From Myotis daubentonii (lineage: Eukaryota > Chordata > Mammalia > Chiroptera > Vespertilionidae): a stretch of 64,000 bases of DNA. The notes below the pieces were generated by a model that worked only from the letters and a program-made list of their open reading frames with translations, did not search any database and had not been told where the DNA came from. Each line of letters opens with the position of its first letter. Within the stretch, counting starts at the first letter, position 1. The DNA is taken from contig NC_081861.1 of NCBI RefSeq assembly GCF_963259705.1, positions 63,366,673 to 63,430,672 on the forward strand, given 5' to 3'. The position numbers and the translations under genes were made by a program. Positions 47,313-60,831 of the stretch are shown piece after piece.

Positions 47313-47499
47313 TCATATGGCTTGGGCCTGTTAGACTAGTTGGTTTAAACGTGAGATAGTTAATACTTAAAAGCTCATTGATTTGATTTCCTTGGGGCCA
47401 ACTAGCTTTACACAGTGTCTATCTCAGAGCACCAGTAACTCAGCTGTTTTCTAGTACCAATAATTTATACTAAGTAACATCCCTTTGCATATTAATATT

Positions 47500-47695
47500 C
47501 AGTTATCAATGCTTTTAAACCTATTATTTCTTTTCATTCTTATTATAACCCTGGAATGTAGGTAGGGCATTTTTATTTCATCATTATCTCACTGCTTATA
47601 GATGAGCGAACAGTAACTGCAAAAATGTTAAATGACTAATCAAAGTCACACAGTATGAAATGTGATTAAGATTGGAATGTGGTTCTTCTCATACC
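47500..47695 (-). repeat. MIR in a DIAPH2 intron
   Basis: CTTATTATAACCCTGGAATG, GATGAGCGAACAGTAACTG, CAAAGTCACACAGTATGAA. Confidence 0.65.
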
Positions 47696-47699
47696 TAAT

Positions 47700-49049
47700 A
47701 CAGTCCTCATTCCACAATAGCAGACTGCCTCCTCATGGATGGGTGTCATTCTTATGAGGAAAATTAATTCACACAGATTACATTATAAGAAGAGTATAGC
47801 TTCTTTCTACTACCAGAAAGTAACTTCAAACTCATTTGCTAACATGAAGGATGACAGATGAAAGAGAACATAGCATTCCATATTGTCTGCTTTTTTGATG
47901 ATTAATTTGTATCTGATTCTTTAAACAATTACTGATCACAATGGTTCACTTTCTAAAATAAATGGATATAGAAGGGAAGTTGTTCATTATAAACATTCCT
48001 AAGAAACTCCTATCAATGAACAGACATCTTTTGTAATCAAGGTATGACATTAGATTAACTGAATAAAAGGTTTAAAACTAGTGAAATTTCTTGGAATAGT
48101 GATAATTTTACTTGGAGAGCAAGATTTCTTATCTTCATTAATAATATGAATTTCCTACTTGGACTCCCTAATTGTGCTTATTAAACTTAAAAATATCTTT
48201 ACAAAATAAATATGTTGATGCATATTTTTGGAATAATCAACTTAAAGGACTGATCTATTTATAAGATTGTAAATTAACAATCATGGATAGATAGGATCAC
48301 AAAAATGTTTCTCATATTATTCGATGTGCATTGTCCATATGTTTTATTCACATATATGAATCTTTATGTGTGTATCTACATATATACAATCAAGGTGTTC
48401 ATACACCTAACAAATGATAATCCTGTAGTGATATGCAATCTTCCCCAGAGATTAGGAAAAATCAAAGGTAGAATTACATATTTAATATTCTTTTAATTTT
48501 ATTTTTAATATGGCAAAATTATAGAAAACAGCCTGATTTTTACCATCTTAATTGAGAGCAAAGAAATACTGGAGAAAATTAAAATAATTTTTCTGAAAAA
48601 TTTGGGGAATTAGTAAATTACCCTACAAATTCTGCATAAATTGATTTGTTAAATAATTTGAAAGGTAAAATGTGTATCCCATTTTTATATCAAAACAGAA
48701 AAATTAAAGTAATACATATTTCTAAATATAAAATTTTGCCTCTATTAGGTCATATTTATGATATAAAATGTGAGCAACCACAACGATTTTAAAATAGGAT
48801 TTTACTCAGGTTAAATACATGTTTTTCAAATTTAATAAAAAATCTCAAATGTTTATATTAAATGCTATCAGCCTTTAAACATCAAATCATATCAGCCCTT
48901 CTATTCCCTTCAATGAACAATTAAGAATGGAACAATTAAATTAGGCTACAATAGAGTATTGAGAATTAAATATTACCAATGAATCATATTTGACACAATT
49001 TTAGGTGCACTAGAAAGCATTGTGTGACTCTGCACTTTTACAGATTCGT
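47700..49049. other. DIAPH2 intron, no feature
   Basis: AT-rich intronic sequence. The same holds for 50250-51150, 51720-52700, 53240-54100, 54900-56390, 57560-58380, 58510-59440, 59550-60710 and 62845-64000. No exon with paired splice sites was recognised in them. Confidence 0.5.
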
Positions 49050-50250
49050 TCATTTAATAAATCAGCTCACTACTCACTAAATGGTAAGGCCTTGTGCCAG
49101 GTGCAGTAGGGCCTTGAATAAGAATAATAAGAAACTGTCCTCAAGGTGTTTATGCTCCAGGAGAAGAAACAAAACAGGCATGCAAACAAATACAGCATGA
49201 GTGGTTTACAAAGGTGATACAGAAGTCCACAGAAATTCCTTAATGGAGTTTTTGTGAAGCTTTCCAAAGGATATTTTACTGAGCTTATCCTTAAAGAATA
49301 TGTTTTGCAGGCACAGATGAACAAGGGAGAGCATTTCTGGCAGAGAATCATTAAAATCGGCATTTCTTGACTAAGTTTCATAAAAACACTATTTTCCAGG
49401 AGATGTTAATAGGTGGTCTGAGATAAAGGATTCTATGCTTGAATGAGTTTCGGAAAGCTCTATGCAAAAGAAGTGGACAGGTTTCTTCAATGTAGGACAT
49501 CTCAGACCCTTTAATATGCTAATGAGTATTCTGACTCTCTAAGAGGAGAATTTCAAGTGTACCAAATTTATTGGACTATAGCATGCTTTCCTCATGAAAA
49601 ACCTATTAGCATCTCTGTAACTAATGTCTGGGAAATGCTGGCAGAAGGAAGTGTGGAGACAGTAAATTCTAAATGTGAAGGGAGGAAAGGTGACTTAGCT
49701 GCAACAGAGGCTGCAGTTAGGGGAGCAGTCAGACTGGCTGCAAAGGGGAGATAAGGAAGCCCATGATAGAAGGCCTTCACATTCCTGGTAAGGAGATTTT
49801 TATTTAATCCTGAATGCAACAGGCAGCCATTGGACATATTAAAGCCAGAGTGACAATAATCAGGGCAGTGTTTTAGGAAGATTAATTTGCCACTGACAAA
49901 AAGGATGAATCTGAGGAGGAAGAGACTACAGGCAGGGAGGAAAGTTAAGAAACAATTGTAGTATCCAGGCAGGAAGTAATGAGAGTGACCCTGAGTTATT
50001 CTGGGTTTTGATGCAAGTGAAAAGAGTTGGAGAAAGAACTGACATAAAACAGTAGCCAGCTTAATTTGTCAAGGAAAAAGTACCCCCCGCCCCTGGCTTC
50101 ATGATCAAAACAACTTGTGATAAAATTTAAACAAGTGAGAATGGAGATCAAGCTGGTTTGAGAAAATAGAGGTGACCACAGATAATGGGTTTGATTTCAA
50201 CATCCATGTGAAAAGGTAATCAAGAGCTGGAAATATAAGACAAACTCAGG
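49050..50250 (+). repeat. Probable ancient interspersed repeat, unnamed
   Basis: Phrases such as GTCCTCAAGGTGTTTATGCT and GAATGCAACAGGCAGCCATT recur in mammalian genomes in my experience, but I cannot name the family. A shorter similar stretch lies at about 61840-61970. No coding evidence. Confidence 0.4.
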
Positions 50251-51150
50251 AGACCTGACACCTACTAAAAGGTGATATTTGAATTATAATATTGAATGGA
50301 TATTACTTTAAGGACATACAGAGGAAAAAAGAGCAGAGGCATTGGTGAATGTCACCATTTGGTAGTCAAAAACAGAAAAACTGAATTCTCAGAGATGTAA
50401 AAAGAGAAGTCAGATGATAGCAAAAAAGAGAAAAATATTCAGTTAAAAGAAATGAAATGAATGAAACAGGCTAAGGGAAGGAAAAGGCTACTGCAATGGG
50501 TAACTGGGAGTTCTTGGGTGACTTTGAGTCATTTTTCAGTAGACTGATGGCAACAGAACTAATCAATCAACCAATACCTCAGCATCCACAATGTTAAGAA
50601 ATTATCTTACATTTTTTATATACGCTGAAAACATAAAATGTGTTGAGTATTTGATGAGTTCTTAAGTTTAGACAGTATAATTAAGATTTTAAGTGTATAT
50701 TTTAAGTGTGTATACTCTTTTCATCATAGAAAATGTAAGTGCAAATGCAAAATTTATAAGTTTTGAAATGATGGTATTTGAGATTTAAAGAGATCACAAA
50801 AAGTTTTGGGGATAATTAAAATTAAGGAGCATTTTCATGTTACTTTTAAAAGAAAAGAGTATGCACCTAATTTTTCAAATCATGATGAAAATTTCATCTC
50901 AGAGACAGTTTTGCTTGTATAATATATTCCATTAAGGATATTCAGGGCAGATCAAGTGACTAATGCCTTATTGTTATACAAACATTAAAATGATTTATTG
51001 TCCTAGAAAATCAAATCTATAGTTATTTCAACGAAAATGTGAAACTGCCAAAAGTCTGCTTCTGGTCATATTTTTCCTTCATCTAACAAGATAATTTCTA
51101 CCATCAACCTCACTGTGACATGACACAAAGTCTATATCTTGTTTCATTAC

Positions 51151-51255
51151 CTGAGTTCGAAGTTGCTGGATTTCTGTTTCAAGCTCCTTGATTTTTTCTT
51201 CTCTTTTCTGAAGCTCAGCTTGTGCTTCCTGCCGAGCTGTGAATTCTTCATCAAA
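51151..51255 (-). CDS. DIAPH2: DIAPH2 coiled-coil exon just before FH1
   Basis: This 105-bp exon has 35 codons and is phase 0 at both ends, so skipping it would keep the frame. The acceptor is TGATCATTGCAG and the donor GTAATG. The peptide starts FDEEFTARQEAQAELQKREE and ends with ELETEIQQLRTQ. The heptads of Leu, Ile and Ala among Glu, Lys and Gln are a clear coiled coil. In formins such a segment links the dimerised regulatory region to the FH1 arm. A VES SINE lies about 255 bp upstream in the preceding intron, in the opposite orientation to the gene. Confidence 0.94.
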
Positions 51256-51507
51256 CTGCAATGATCACCACCATAAATGTACACTTCATAATACAGTTAT
51301 GAGAAGTTTTTAAACAACATTAGGTATTAAGTAAGGTGTCTCTTGCTTTGCTGAATTCCTAGGTCACTAAAAAAATCAGAGCTCCATTATTTTCATGACA
51401 ATTAAGTGGGAATAGAGTATTACTGTGGTAGTAGTAAAGAAGAAATATGCCCCCAACCCAAGAAAAACAAACCCCATTTTCACTTCTGGAAAAAAAATAC
51501 AAAACAG

Positions 51508-51700
51508 TCCTGCTGGTGTGGCTCAATGGCTGACCCAGGAACCAAGAGGTCACCAGTTCAATTTCTGGTCAGGCCACGTGCCTGGGTTGTGGGCTCAATC
51601 CTCATTGGGGGAGGGTGTAGGAGGCAGCCAATCGATGATGTTCCCTTCTCATCGATGTTTCTCTCTCTCCCTCTTCCTTCCTCTCTCTCTAAAAATCAAT
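51508..51700 (+). mobile_element. VES SINE near a DIAPH2 exon
   Basis: CCTGCTGGTGTGGCTCAATG to TAAAAATCAATTAAAAATAC, with ATACAAAACAGT-like repeats at the ends. Antisense to DIAPH2. Confidence 0.87.
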
Positions 51701-52703
51701 TAAAAATACAAAACACAGTTTTAAAAGGGTGAACTGAGAAGTCTCTCTTCATATGTAATGGATCTTTCTTTTCTGTTATTGAAAGTTAGGTTTTAGAATT
51801 ATTCTTGTTTTTTAATGTTTCATCCCATACTTTCAAATTTATTCAATTAGAAAAATGAAACCTAAAATTTAGCCATCAAGCAGTTCAACTCCTTAATTAT
51901 ATTTAACCTTGAAAAGAGATCGCACCTTTTAGAACACTCAAATGGATGTGCATTAATACAAATGAGAATATTTCTATTATAATCTTAGTTGTCTAGCATC
52001 CAAAACGTAGTGCCCCTTGAAATGACAGTAGAGTGATATATGCCATAATGGCATTCTCCTCTACGTGGTTAACCAAAACACTTGTCTAAATGTTACAAGA
52101 GGGGAAATAAGAGGTTAATGTGTGCTAAGCCAAAGAGACCATCTGAATGGTGAGTTCCCATTTACTGCATCCTGCCCAGCTCACACCCCAGTCAGGGCTG
52201 TAAGCAGGCCCAAACAAGCCTGCATACTTGGAGTGAATATTGCTTAAACCCAGCTATAGAACATTTGCCCTTTATTGTCAGTATCACTTCCAGTCACTTC
52301 TAGAAGTCTATACATTATTCCAATGATCTTATTTCTGTTTTTATCTTTTACTGTATAAAATTGTCTTTAGAGATTGTAAAACATAAAAAGTATGTTCACT
52401 ACACTAAGACATATTCATCCTCACAGTAGATTTGACCTTTAGAAGTTATAAAATGCCACTCAGATCCCAGTCTGAAGAAAGAGTGGGTGAGCAAATTGGA
52501 TAATCACAGTGTTTTGGCCAAACCTGAAATACTACTTAGTTAACTCATTTATTCATGTGTACTTGAGTCCTAGGAAAATGTCCCACAGAGGTTGGTCCAA
52601 AGCCTTTCTAATAACTTCAAATTTCAAACCCACCCCAGATCCTTCAGTCAGCAAATGACCTTGTTTCCTAGTTCACATAGAAGATACTTCACTACTATCC
52701 CTA

Positions 52704-52862
52704 TTGAAGAGGGTAAAGGGGCGGGGGGATAAATGGTGATGGAAGGAGACTTGACTTGGGGTGGTAAACACACAATACAATACACAAATGATGTGTTATG
52801 GAACTGCACACTTGAAACCTGTATAATTTTATTAACCAATGTTACCTCAATCTAAAAAAAAG
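52704..52862 (+). mobile_element. L1 3' end fragment
   Basis: GATAAATGGTGATGGAAGG to ACCTCAATCTAAAAAAAAG. Same family as the tail at about 16030-16180. Confidence 0.85.
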
Positions 52863-53089
52863 ATTTATCTGATTCTATACTCCCTTCCTCCTCCCAAAGT
52901 TAGCTTCTCCTGTGTGCTTGTCAAGCGTGGTGTCTACATAAGCACACTATATACTTTTCCTCTACAATTGGTTTGTTTGTTAGTACTTTTGAAGAGAGGC
53001 ACACAGTGTTTCTGCCGGAAATGATCTTAATCTGTAAACTCACAGAAGGAATCAGAGAAGTCTGAGATGAGTGAGCTGGGAGACTTCTT

Positions 53090-53235
53090 ATAAATCCACT
53101 AAATGTATCCACTCCTTTTAATGACAAAGAAACTATGATCCAAGGAGAGTAAGTGGCTTACCTAAAGTCATAGCTAATTAGTGGCAAAGCTGAGATCAGA
53201 TCTTATAACTACTGCTTTTCATTCTAGTGCCCCTC
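53090..53235 (-). repeat. MIR in a DIAPH2 intron
   Basis: GACAAAGAAACTATGATCC, AAGTGGCTTACCTAAAGTC and GTGGCAAAGCTGAGATCAG. Confidence 0.68.
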
Positions 53236-54122
53236 ATTCTCTCTTTTTTTTAACTGCTTTATACTGCCTCTTAAAATCACCTAGAATAAGAGAAAGCATG
53301 CAGACAATCCCTGGAAAATTATATATGTTTCTTCTAAATGTGGGTGATGAGAATAAAGCACCAAACACTGAAATTTCTTTTTTATTATTTCAGGACTCCT
53401 TTTCCCATAACATATGCTTACAGAAAATTTTACTGGATAGATTGTCACAATTTGCTCCAGTCTTATGGTCTCTAATCACAGTTCCAGGAAAAAATTAAGG
53501 AGATTCTAAGATTTTTCAGAGGGAATTTTAAATGTGCTACTTAAAACAAGAACATTAGAAATATAAATGTCTATTAATCAAAAGCATACATTTTCTTTCA
53601 CCAATAAAAATGACATCTTCACACAAACATTTTATGCTCAAGCTCTTAAAAATCTATTCTAGTAACTGAAAGAGCAAAGACATTTCTTCAGATGCCCTGA
53701 AGTAACTTCAGTAATACTCTATAATTTCTAGAGTGATAGCAAAAGTGATTATCTAATCTCCAAGGTAAGACATAACTTTGAAGAGACAGCAATATGTAAG
53801 CACTTTATCTTGCTGTCAGAGGCTGAAAACTGGAGAGCCTTTAGACTTGTGCTTCAGTCCCTGACCCTGCCACCAGAAGCAGAGAAATACCATCCTAACA
53901 CTTCGTAGGGTCTTCTAGACTCTAGATAGAACAACAACAAAAAAATGCAACCTTTGGTACAGGCTAATAAAATTGTAACTATGCTTTCAGAAAACAAGGA
54001 AAAGACAATCTAAGATCTAAATGAAATTAAAATATTTAAAAAGCTGACATTTACATAAGGGGAACCTCAGATTACACCAAGACTGCATGAAGCAGCAGCA
54101 TCATTTAAAAATGATTATTATA

Positions 54123-54340
54123 GCCGAAACCGGTTTGGCTCAGTGGATAGAGCGTCGGCCTGTGGACTGAAAGGTCCCGGGTTCGATTCCGGTCAAGGGC
54201 ACGTACCTGGGTTGCGGGCATATCCCCAGTAGGAGATGTGCAGGAGGCAGCTGATCGATGTTTCTCTCTCATCGATGTTTCTAACTCTCTCTATCTCTCT
54301 CCCTTCCTCTCTGTAAAAAATCAATAAAATATATTTAAAA
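54123..54340 (+). mobile_element. VES SINE, young
   Basis: GCCGAAACCGGTTTGGCTCA, B box GGTTCGATTCC, tail ATAAAATATATTTAAA. The target AAAATGATTATTATA is exactly repeated on both sides. Antisense to DIAPH2. Confidence 0.94.
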
Positions 54341-54827
54341 AAAAATGATTATTATAAAATTCAAAGAAAGTAAGTCTAAGCAGCGAGAAACCCATACACA
54401 GAGAGAAAACACTGCATCATTCTGTTGCTATTAATAGCAATGACTTTAGAGTATAACAGATAAGACTAGCTAAACATCTCACAGTTCTCCAAGGAGATAC
54501 CTATTGTAAGTGAGAGCTGCAGGAAAGCAATGGAGAAATACATTTTGGTTGATCGCTTTTAACTATAACCTTCATTTATCACTTTAGTAGACTAGGGCTA
54601 GTGTTTTTCTTCCATAATGGATTAAAGGTGATGAGGAGGAAATAGTAGCAACCTTATCTTATCATGAAAGAAATCAATATCCTCTAGTTATGTTTGAATC
54701 CAGAAACATCAAGTACTACATAACTGAAATGACATTTATAAAGCCTCACATAAAGGAATGAGGTGGAACATATACTGTGATTAAATTATTAATTTAATAA
54801 TTATGGCTAATATTTCATAAGACTTAC

Positions 54828-54892
54828 CTTCTTTGAAAATTCCGCAGCTTTTTGTTCACTTTCTTCAACTTTTGCCTTGTTCACACAAGAAT
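54828..54892 (-). CDS. DIAPH2: DIAPH2 short internal exon starting the coiled coil
   Basis: This 65-bp exon was missed by simple ORF scanning because it is short. The acceptor is TTTTAATAG and the donor GTAAGTC (54827-54821) is a near-perfect U1 site. Two bases (AT) complete the Asp codon opened by the exon at 58384. Then come SCVNKAKVEESEQKAAEFSK and a final K, leaving phase 0. Charged, Ala/Glu/Lys-rich residues with heptad-like spacing suggest the start of a coiled coil. It joins in frame to FDEEFTARQ in the next exon. Confidence 0.93.
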
Positions 54893-56399
54893 CTATTAAA
54901 ATTAACCAAAAAAACTATTAGAAATTATTGCATAGATCTATAGGCAAAATATGGCTGCCAGCCTGTAACTCTACTGTGTAGACAATCATCTATATGCCAA
55001 TTGCTGTTAAAGAGAAACTGACCTAGACCACAGAAAACGTAAACCATCATAAATTGCCTTTCTTTTGCATACTAACTGAATTCAATGATAGTATCGTTGA
55101 GGCACAAAACCAAACATCCAAATATATATTTGACTAAATTATCATTGTTTTAATTATTTTGCAACTTTCACAATTACAGAATTCTTTAAAAATTGTTTTG
55201 TAGTTTATTATGGGTAGATAGGTCCCAAAAAATCTATGCTTAAGATTATTAAAACTCAAAATGGTCCTTAAAATAAGGCTAGAGGTAGAGATACAAGAGC
55301 ATTCATTAATTCAGGTTTCCTACAGAAAGACTTCATTTAAGTAAATTCTAATGGGGGCAGAATATATTATGTAAATAAGGAAATAAACATTTAACTTCTC
55401 ACATCTAATCAAACACTTCAGAATATAAGTAAGTGAAGAACTTCTTTTGGATAATATTCTTATTATTATACATACAGTCTCTTCTGTACTTAGCCATGTA
55501 ACACCTATTTATTTATCCCCAAGAAATAAAAACATATGTCTATACCCAGACTTGCATATGAATGTCAGAAGTTTTAACTTTCTGGGGTGATAGACATGTT
55601 ATTATCTTGACTATGATAGTGGTGTTAAATATAACTAAATATCAAAATTTTATCAAATCGCATACTTTAAAGTTGGGTAGTTTTTCTCATGTCCAGAATA
55701 CCTCAATATAGCTTTTCTTTTTCTTTTTCTTTTTATTTATTAAAGAACTGTATGGCTGGAGCAAGGCAACTAATAAGAAAATTGGTAAATGAAGAGATCA
55801 AAGAGGGGCCAGACCTGTGTTGTGCTGGCAATGATTGGTAATAATCTTGATTGAAATCTCAATCGGAAGGTATCAGAAATTAGGAAGGAATGGGATATGA
55901 TTTATAAAAAAAATACAAGACTTACAAAATTATAAAATCAGAAGAGACTCTATTCTCCTTAAGTCCAGGTGATCTTAAAACAGAGATCCATAAATTTCCT
56001 ATAAGTTCTTCAAGCACCTGAACTTTATGTGAATGCACATATGTCTGTGTGTGTACACGTTCTAATGAAAGTTCCACAGCATTCATCAGCTACTGCAATA
56101 GGCTTCTGACCATATAATATCAATAAGCACACATATATTTGGCTTATATGAATTTGGAGGTTGAGGAAACTGAAGCCTAGAGAAGTTCAGTAAATTGTTC
56201 CAGTAATAATGAGTCTATGATGCTGACTATCCTCTCTCACTTGGTCCCTTCATCTCTCCTCGCCCCAGTACTTTTGGTTAACAGTACACAATTATAAATA
56301 CCTGGCATACAGAACACAAAACAAATGTCTGTGAACACTGAATGAGCTAGCCAAAGTCAATAGCAGAGTATGTGTGCCAATTATAGTCTATAAGAGATT

Positions 56400-56790
56400 A
56401 CAAGCCAATACAAATATTTAGAAATGGTCCCTTATAATTTTCTAAACAAAATATGAAATAAATTACTGAGTTTATCAAGCACAATGAAAAATATGTAATG
56501 ACACCAGCATTCACATTAATTGCAAGGTAAAAAGCATTTTGTCTTAAAAATTCATACCCTCGCTTACAGAAATCAATCCTAAGGAAATAATGAGAAAAAT
56601 CCAAACATTTATACAAAGAACGTTCACACAAGATTCAGTTTTAATTGTGAAAACCTGTAAATAATCTAGATGTACAATAAGAAGGAACTAATCAATATGA
56701 TATGGCATTCCATGAAATGGAATGTTATAGAGACGTTCGAAGTCCCATTTTAAAGGTTAGTATAAAAAAATTATTGTAATACAAATGCTC
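56400..56790 (+). mobile_element. L1M-like 3' fragment
   Basis: CAATCCTAAGGAAATAATGAG, GTGAAAACCTGTAAATAATC and TGAAATGGAATGTTATAGAG follow L1M order. Decayed. Confidence 0.55.
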
Positions 56791-56800
56791 CATGAAAATT

Positions 56801-56854
<54 letters not shown>
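56801..56854 (+). repeat. (GA)n microsatellite in a DIAPH2 intron
   Basis: About 27 GA units at the end of an L1M-like fragment. Confidence 0.95.
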
Positions 56855-56857
<3 letters not shown>

Positions 56858-56956
56858 TATTGAGCTGAGAAGTGAGGTTGGTGCTTCATTCCATTACATA
56901 AGTCTCCAGATTGCCTAGAATAAGGGAGCAGGAGTTTTAATACCAGCAAAGAATAG

Positions 56957-57155
56957 CCATGGCTGGCTAGAGCATCTTTCCAATACAACAAGATTTTGGG
57001 TTCAATATCCAGTCACTGCACATACCAGAAACAACTATATAGATAAGTGGGACAACAAAGTAAAGGTTTCTCTCTCTCTATTTCCCCCCCTCCCCCCTCT
57101 TTCTTTCCCTCTCTGTCTCACTCCCTCCCTTCCTCTCTCTCCAATAATTTTTTTA
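56957..57155 (+). mobile_element. Old VES SINE
   Basis: GGCTGGCTAGAGCATCTTTC, GGGTTCAATATCCAGTCAC, then a CT-rich run and CAATAATTTTTTTAAAA. Abuts the Helitron at 57163. Confidence 0.7.
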
Positions 57156-57162
57156 AAAATAT

Positions 57163-57548
57163 ATCCTACATAATAAAAGCCTAATATGCTAAGTGTCCAA
57201 CTGTTCGACCATTTGATCAATCCATATGATGTGCACTGACCACCAGGGGGTAGATGCTCTCACTGGTAGGTTAGCTTGCTGCTGGGGTCAGGCCAATCGG
57301 GACTGGATGAGACAGGCCAGACACGGTCCCTCCCCGGCCCTGATCATGCACCAGTGGGGTCCCTCAGCTTGGCCTATGCCCTCTTGCAATCCAAGACCCC
57401 TTGGGGGATGTCAGAAAGCCAGTTTCTGCCCAATCCCTGCAGGCCAGGCCAAGGGACTCTACCAGTGTACGAACTGGTTTCGGCTCGATCCCCGCAGGCC
57501 AAGCCAAGGGACCCCACTGGTGCACAAATCCGTGCACCGGACCTCTAG
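57163..57548 (+). mobile_element. HeliBat-type Helitron in a DIAPH2 intron
   Basis: TCCTACATAATAAAAGCC at the start, CACTGACCACCAGGGGGTAG inside, and GTGCACAAATCCGTGCAC then CGGACCTCTAG before T. It has two copies of GCAGGCCA(G/A)GCCAAGGGAC near the 3' end. Opposite strand to DIAPH2. Confidence 0.9.
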
Positions 57549-58378
57549 TGATAAATAATAATAAAGAATTAATCTCTGAATATTACTGTGAGTCTACTCT
57601 GTGCTATGGCGTGAAGAATATATAATTGGCATTCAACAGCTGTTTTTTTCTTCTTTTATAGACAAGACAAATGAATTCATGCTTGAATCTTAGCAATAGT
57701 GATTTTGACTAGGTATAAATAAAACTGCTTAACTGTAAGGTCAGATAGCACAGCATATTTCACAAGAGAGGTTTCACATTATCCAGAGATTGTTCCAGAA
57801 AGTATAGCTAATTATGAGTATAGGATGATATAGGGCATTTCCTCAGCAATCCAAGTAGATAATCACGAACTTCTGAAATTATTTTTTAGCTCAAAGTCTA
57901 TGAAATATAATTGTTCTACTTTGATAGAATTAAAAGGTCTTAAGCTACTAAATAAACTTGTGTTTCTTTCCTCAAACTTGAACATAAATAGCATAGCTAT
58001 ATTATTCATTAGACCCTATTGTACATGTGATTTCTATAAAACCATTAAGGTATCAGTATAAACCAAATCAAATGATTTCAGAGCCATGTTTCTAAACAGC
58101 AAGGCATTTATGCATAATAATACAATGTATTTTTGTGGGGTATTAATTTTAATCTGAATTCAAGAGAGTTGAAACCTGTGAAATAGGTTCATATTTTCAG
58201 TCACACAGGCAGAACTCTCATGATCATAATAATTAACAGTTATAGTGATTGAATACCCATAGACACAATGACTTATGAGATATTAATAAAGGAAGTTCAG
58301 TAAGAGATATACTTTTAAAAAGTGCTTATTAAACAGAAGAGAGTAGAATACAATCAAAAGACATTGAGGATTATATTA

Positions 58379-58537
<159 letters not shown>

Positions 58538-59442
58538 CTACCTACACAAATCAATATTCTTAAGAGTTGACTCACTGTGATAAAATAACCATGTCTTTCT
58601 CTAGCACTGTTTAAAAAAATATATCTTCCCAGTCATTAGACTCCTTTAGAAGAAATATGCCTACATTTAAAGATGGTTTGGACGTTATAGTGCAAAACCC
58701 ATTGTGAAATAATCAACTGTGAACACTCAGTGACTTAATACTCTAACTTGCAAGGGTCCATGCCTGTGTACAAAGATACTTATCAACCTTATGTACTTAA
58801 ACTTAAGCTGTTGTTCATAAAGTTAATGAAAACAAATGACCTGTTAGTCCCACATCCATGGAAATAGTCCTAGGCCTCTACATGTTCTCAATTTCAATAA
58901 GGGATGGGTATCTTGGCATTCGGTGGCAAGCAATGTCTTGAATTTACTCCAATACTTTTACTCAAGATTAGCTGTAATAGCTTACAAAACTGGACTGAGC
59001 CACTTATGCTACAGACTATTTCAAAGATCTACTTATGCACATATTTTAAAAGTTCCATTTTATAGTCGCCTACACACTTAATATGCATAGCTAGAGACTC
59101 AATTTGTTCAAAGTGTCTAAGGTTTTAAAACATATCCTAATTCTGTAATCTACCAAGGTAATTATGATCTTAAAAATGACCACATGCATACTTCAAAATT
59201 TTTAAAGGCACTTTTTACAGTAATATTTGGGGGAAAGTGAGTATTGATCAGTGGTGGATAAATTCAACCGAGAAAAATCAGAAAGAGATACTACTATACA
59301 CAAATTAAATAAACATCCCTAAAATTATGTGCTAATAACTAGCCAACCTACTAAAAGTTTGTCAATGAAGCCAGATTCAAATTATTCTTACATGTCCTTT
59401 GTCATAGGGCTAGAATCAAGAATAACAATAAATAGTAATATA

Positions 59443-59544
59443 CAGGGACAGGCAAAAGTAGATTTACAGTTGTAATATAAATAATAATACAAGAATAAAC
59501 CTTTTCATGTACTCACAACTGCAAACCTACTTTTGCCCACCCTG
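59443..59544 (+). mobile_element. Mariner-type MITE, about 102 bp
   Basis: Inverted ends CAGGGACAGGCAAAAGTAG and CTACTTTTGCCCACCCTG, with longer pairing through ACAGTTGT and ACAACTG. TA lies on both sides (59441-59442, 59545-59546). Confidence 0.85.
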
Positions 59545-60714
59545 TATATTACATATCTGAGGTTCTTTCAAATCATCATAAGGCCTAGGTTAACTGATAT
59601 CAGATTATAGTCAATCTAGTCAATGACTCTTTATATAAGTAGTATATAAGTGCTCACAATTCTACCTCACATGGATGTTCTCAGGATGAAAAGGATGTCA
59701 TATTATAGCAAGTTCTCACTTAATCAGTTACTGAGAAATGGATGGCTTTGCACAATTTCCCCAGGTAACTGCGTCACACAGCCACAGTACCCCTTTAATC
59801 GCCAGAACTTATTTTTACGAAACAACAACCATTCCAAGTGTATTACCATCATTCCTACTTTTTAAAAAAACATAAAATTTAATATTTTAAACATTTTTCT
59901 ATATCTCTGTAACCTCATGATGTCCATCAGTTATTGTACTGGTCTGAACTATAATAGTTTTCTATGTGTCTTTAGAACTGTCATTTTTGTTGCAATTATA
60001 CCTGGCCCCATAGTAGCCTTCCTTTCGGCACTAATCAAGCAAGTTTTGAGAAATCAGAAAGCATAGGTTGCCAGAATGTCATTCATATTGACTATGAAGA
60101 ACAACTAAGAGTCTCTGAAACAGTTAAATATAAGATGATGGTCATCACCTGATGGATAGTTTCAGTCACTCAGAAACCTTTCTGGCTTTCAAATATATTC
60201 CTAGTTATTAGACTATAACATTTATAACCTTATGGATTAGTCTCATAATCATTTATTTTGAAGAATTTATTAGTGAATATAAAGCTGAAATTTAGCATTA
60301 TTTTCTTAGATAATAACACATCTATTACTAGAAAAATACTATAAACTAGAAATAATAGTAAAACCTTACATATTAAAAATAAGAACTTAAAAGTTCTACC
60401 ATAGATTCTATAGTGTTGACTCTGTGTTACAATCATCTAGCAAAGAAAATTAATCATAGGGTCAACAAAATCTTTGGATTCATTGCTATTAAAAGTCCTG
60501 TCACTTGGGTACCCCATTTTTATAAATAAATTATTCTGCCCCCCAAAAACATAAAAAGAAATTAATACCATTTACAAAATGTTACCTTAAGTCATCGAGC
60601 ACTTACACTTTCTGGATGCATACATGCATAGACTACCCAGGCACACTACATTGTTAATTTTCCTTCAGATCTAATTTAAGTTATACAGGTAGTACTTTGA
60701 GAACTGCTTCTTAC

Positions 60715-60831
60715 CTGATATAATAATCATTTCTGATAAGCAAAAAATGTTGTAGAATGGATAATAAGTAATTTTCAGCAGCTGTGTCCTTCAACAAATT
60801 ATACAGAAGATGGTATACTTCATTCATATCA
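60715..60831 (-). CDS. DIAPH2: DIAPH2 internal exon, start set by a U12 AC acceptor
   Basis: This 117-bp minus-strand exon begins with the one T that completes the Asp codon from 62726, then DMNEVYHLLYNLLKDTAAEN and a run ending LLIRNDYYI. It ends with AG of an Arg codon before GTAAG (60714-60710). The acceptor is CAC at 60834-60832, preceded by TTCCTTGAC at 60851-60843, the U12 branch-site consensus. The likely branch A at 60844 is 12 nt from the intron end. Any ordinary AG acceptor here would break the frame or lose conserved residues; the nearest AG lies inside the coding part. The exon encodes hydrophobic helices of the N-terminal regulatory half, upstream of FH1. Confidence 0.94.
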
